Position numbers and translations under genes: made by a program. A stretch of 64,000 nt of DNA from Pseudoalteromonas luteoviolacea (GTDB lineage Bacteria; Pseudomonadota; Gammaproteobacteria; Enterobacterales; Alteromonadaceae): NCBI RefSeq assembly GCF_000814765.1, contig NZ_JWIC01000007.1, positions 598,500-662,499 of the forward strand, read 5' to 3'. The first letter of the stretch is position 1; each line of letters opens with the position of its first letter. Below, piece by piece: positions 61,316 through 64,000 of this stretch. The notes beneath the pieces were generated by a model, which worked only from the letters and a program-made list of their open reading frames with translations, was not told the DNA's origin and made no database searches.

Positions 61316-63391
61316 CTAAATATCTCGAATACTGACACGACTGTTATCTTCGACATCAGAAATATTGGGTTCTTCAGACTCAGAAGGGCTTTGCGGTGAT
61401 TCAAAGTCATACTCTACCGGTCCATCTAGTATGGTTGCGGCCTTTCCTTTTAACGTCAGTAATTTTGAAGCGATAATCTCGATATTGCCGCTGGTGTCTA
61501 GGGTGATGGAAGCGCCTTGGCTATATAGGCCGAGTGTACCCATACCAAGACCGCGTATAGTGATACCATCGTCACCATGGAGCACTTGGCTGCCGTTAGG
61601 CGCTGAAAGTACTATCCCACCGACACTTTCAAGGTTACAGTCTTGCCCTATTACGCAGTTAATATGTTTCCCTGATTTGATGCTGCTATGGGTATTGGCG
61701 CTGGCTTCGACTTTACTACCGATAAGGTTTTGAGTGCTATTGCTGTGCGTTTCAATGGTACTTCTATCTGTACGCATAGCGACGGCTTTTTTTGATTTCA
61801 GCTGGGCACTTGCGCGTGCTTGCACCTGAATGCGGTTACCACTTTGAATGGTGAAGTCATCAGCGCTGATCAGTGTCATTGCGCCTTGTTGAGCTGCTAT
61901 TTGAATAAAGGGGGCGCTGCAGTCGCTGTTTAGTTCGATATGCTGCTCGCCGTTGAGGGTTTTAAGTAGCACCTTTGGCGTGCGCTCGTTATCATCAAAA
62001 AGCAATTGGTTATTGGTACGCGTTTGCATGATATTGTGCTCCGCATTTTGACTGGTGACTAAACTTGTTTGCTGCTGGTCCGGGGCAAACCCCATGATAA
62101 AGGTATTGTCCGGGTCGTTATTGATGCAACCTATCAGTACTTGGCTGCTCGGCAAGAGTGGAAAATGCCAGCCTGTGGCTTGAGCTTGGCCACTGCAGGC
62201 ATAGCGTGTGAGTGCTTTAATTGCGTGTGGCACAACCGAGATATCCTCTGCATATTGGGGTTTATAGTGATAGTGCCCGTTGCTGTCTAGGGCGACTTGC
62301 GTCGGGTCATTGCCTGCTTGCTCTGTGACAACGTGCGATCTAAATACCATCGGCTTTGGCAAATTTGGTTGGATGGGGAGCTTAAACGGCTTGCTACGAG
62401 GAATACAGGTAATCTTGCAATGATGATTGGCGCTATCTGGCTCTTCGCTGTTACCTGCACTGAATATGTGCTTTGCTTCAATGCACAAATAATCTCCACT
62501 GACTTGGCCAATGGCATTGCATACGAGTGAGAATGAATAACCAGGTAATGCGTCTGGCACATTACCTGTGAGGCGTAGCACATCATTTTTAGTTTGCGCG
62601 GAGAGCTCAAAGTCTGTGCTTAACTGGGCAGTGCTTTGAGTATTTAGATTGGGCTCAAAGTAATTTTTTGTGACGCTTGTTCCTGTGCTTGGTGGGCTGG
62701 TGGATTGGTGAACTTGACTGCCTACTAAATGCCATGATACTGCTCGGTTAAATTCAAAAAAGCCAACATATTGGGCTGTGTTGTTGCGCTCAATACCATC
62801 ACTATTGCGTAGCTTTAACTGGCCTCGACTAACATAAGGTGAGTTGAGGTTACTATCACTGATCACCACTTTTTCGTTTAACCCTGTGCACTCAAACCAG
62901 TAAAATAACCCATACTGCTGCAATAGTCGGAGTAAAAATTGGTGGTCTTGTTCCAGGGGTTGAACTCTGATTTTTTCAAAAGGAAGTGGGTGTGATAGGC
63001 GCCAATCAATCTGTTCGGCTTGATAACCAACTTGTGTCAGTAGCTGCTGGATGACAGAACGTACATTGGAGTTTACAAAAATACGACTATGATGGGAGTC
63101 TACCAACCTGGAGAGCTTGGGTTTGAGCGTAAGCTGATATTGGTGCAGTTCTGAGTGCACATGCTGAGCTGAAAAATCGCTCAAGGTTGCAGTGAAAAAT
63201 GTACTCTTACCATCCTTATGTATTGTTTCAAAAGTAACAGCATTTCCTAGTACTAAATCATTATCAATTTTGAGTTTGGACTCTATTTTTGCGCTTAATA
63301 AAAAAAACTCACTAATACATGAAGTTAATTCGAAGTGTGTAACAAAAGCTTGATGACTCAGTCCATATATCTGCATCCTTGTTTGTGCCAT
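61316..63391 (-). CDS. vgrG: Type VI secretion spike protein VgrG
   Basis: A 691-residue VgrG. The N-terminal gp27-like part (about 1-380) has the familiar LSRLVDSHHSRIFVNSNVRSVIQQLL and QHDHQFLLRLLQQYGLFYWFE-type section. The gp5-like OB-fold and beta-helix follow (about 390-640), with SQVLIGCINNDPDNTFIMG and the repeated strands of the needle (QSGNRIQVQARASAQLKSKK and similar). The acidic C-terminal 40 residues are not a recognisable effector domain. It forms the puncturing tip of the T6SS. AAGGATAG precedes the start. It is divergent from the lipoprotein gene at 63885. Confidence 0.93.
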   Translation of the reverse strand: MAQTRMQIYGLSHQAFVTHFELTSCISEFFLLSAKIESKLKIDNDLVLGNAVTFETIHKDGKSTFFTATLSDFSAQHVHSELHQYQLTLKPKLSRLVDSHHSRIFVNSNVRSVIQQLLTQVGYQAEQIDWRLSHPLPFEKIRVQPLEQDHQFLLRLLQQYGLFYWFECTGLNEKVVISDSNLNSPYVSRGQLKLRNSDGIERNNTAQYVGFFEFNRAVSWHLVGSQVHQSTSPPSTGTSVTKNYFEPNLNTQSTAQLSTDFELSAQTKNDVLRLTGNVPDALPGYSFSLVCNAIGQVSGDYLCIEAKHIFSAGNSEEPDSANHHCKITCIPRSKPFKLPIQPNLPKPMVFRSHVVTEQAGNDPTQVALDSNGHYHYKPQYAEDISVVPHAIKALTRYACSGQAQATGWHFPLLPSSQVLIGCINNDPDNTFIMGFAPDQQQTSLVTSQNAEHNIMQTRTNNQLLFDDNERTPKVLLKTLNGEQHIELNSDCSAPFIQIAAQQGAMTLISADDFTIQSGNRIQVQARASAQLKSKKAVAMRTDRSTIETHSNSTQNLIGSKVEASANTHSSIKSGKHINCVIGQDCNLESVGGIVLSAPNGSQVLHGDDGITIRGLGMGTLGLYSQGASITLDTSGNIEIIASKLLTLKGKAATILDGPVEYDFESPQSPSESEEPNISDVEDNSRVSIRDI

Positions 63392-63884
63392 TTTTCTATC
63401 CTTAATCGTTGAGGTTTTTCATTTTTGCTTCACTTAAATGTAATTTTTATGTAATTAAAATTTGTTTCTAAGCTATGTTTTTAGCGCTTTAATATGAGTT
63501 TAACTCATTCTTTAAGATTGTTTTTGATCATAAAGTACGTATTTTTGTTAATCAAATATTTTATTTTTGATTAAATGGTTTGATCTGGAGAATTATTTTA
63601 TGTATTGTCTGTGTCGATTTTTGGCAAGGGTACAAATATGGGTAATTTTTTAATCAATTAATTAACATTAATTAGTTCTTTATAATTGCTTTTTGATTCT
63701 GAACAAGCATTGGTGTTGAAGTTTAAGATAGCTAAATGACATGGTTTTTAAATAAGACGAATGGGTGGTTACTTATTTAAGGCTAGCGTAGTGAATGGCA
63801 CCTTGGACTGGCATCAAACACTGTGGCTGTCGCCTGCGCCAAATAACAATAAAAATTGAGTTAATCACTACAAGGAATAAAATC
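63392..63884. promoter_or_regulatory. AT-rich divergent promoter region of the T6SS genes
   Basis: No gene is seen in 493 bp between vgrG and the lipoprotein gene. The stretch is strongly AT-rich except for 63785-63845. I searched by eye for a GG-N10-GC sigma-54 element, often present in T6SS loci; TGGCAC at 63796 is not followed by GC at the right distance. Confidence 0.5.
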
Positions 63885-64000
63885 ATGGCGAGGTTGATGG
63901 TCTGTTTTGTGGCGCTGCTAAGTTTGTCTGCATGTATGACGACTCAGGTTAAATTAGATGTTCAGGCGACCGATAACATAAACTTAAATAAGTTTGATGA
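63885..64000 (+). CDS. Lipoprotein, probably T6SS TssJ (partial, runs off the window)
   Basis: The first 38 codons of a lipoprotein gene. MARLMVCFVALLSLSAC gives a lipobox LSAC, followed by VKLDVQATDNINLNKFD, which resembles the start of the transthyretin-like TssJ/VasD fold (strand, then a loop with LN). TssJ anchors the T6SS membrane complex in the outer membrane. AAGGAATAAAATC precedes the ATG. Position beside vgrG supports the call, but the truncated sequence does not prove it. Confidence 0.65.
   Translation, partial: MARLMVCFVALLSLSACMTTQVKLDVQATDNINLNKFD

Noticed and set aside
63796..63812. Possible sigma-54 promoter before the TssJ-like gene
   Set aside because: The GG and GC are 12 bp apart and not 10, so the required geometry is missing.

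Overview
The window looks like chromosome from a marine gammaproteobacterium of the Alteromonadales, most likely Pseudoalteromonas or a close relative. This rests on moderate-to-low G+C, many periplasmic and TonB-linked functions, a dense set of two-component systems, the tesA/ybbA/ybbP neighbourhood, a type I-F CRISPR array and the edge of a type VI secretion (T6SS) locus. The assignment is an inference; no species marker such as rRNA is present.

Layout. 1-1454 is the leader-distal part of a type I-F CRISPR array (24 spacers, degenerate last repeat); the cas genes must lie left of the window. 1455-2313 has no gene but carries a family of stem-loop repeats. 2314-9579 holds small metabolic and regulatory units: SDR + AraC regulator, a serine hydrolase, a divergent pirin/LysR pair, and a 27-codon ORF + VOC protein + GST operon behind a promoter that closely resembles a SoxR box. 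9724-11946 holds two tandem paralogues of a secreted cysteine-repeat family. 12597-16149 holds a secreted protein, a CadC/ToxR-like regulator with TPR-like repeats, and a PQQ-type beta-propeller whose ribosome binding site lies inside a hairpin.

16197-22134 is the most unusual region. It is a minus-strand set of four genes: a NarL-type response regulator, two large secreted proteins that each end in a type I dockerin and also carry a cohesin-like segment, and a small membrane-anchored cohesin protein. Together these look like a non-cellulosomal cell-surface assembly system.

22512-38330 holds a solute-binding protein, a LysR/FMN-reductase pair, tRNA-Ala(GGC), a large hybrid sensor kinase, a DJ-1/PfpI protein, an OmpR-type two-component system, and the conserved tesA | ybbA-ybbP block. 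38382-47111 holds a class D beta-lactamase, an AraC regulator, a large TonB-dependent receptor, a YbaK deacylase, and an MFS sugar transporter with a ROK sugar kinase. 47179-50955 holds a four-fasciclin lipoprotein with a nested domain, a quinone reductase and an NTF2-like protein.

51546-58907 is one self-contained unit: UAS palindromes, a sigma-54-type promoter, an HlyD-like adaptor, an ABC ATPase, two MacB/FtsX-like permeases, an NtrC-type response regulator and its histidine kinase. The kinase and regulator probably drive their own operon through sigma-54. 58971-61291 pairs a sensor kinase with a divergent BLUF blue-light receptor. The window closes with VgrG and the divergent start of a lipoprotein that is probably TssJ, marking the edge of a T6SS cluster.
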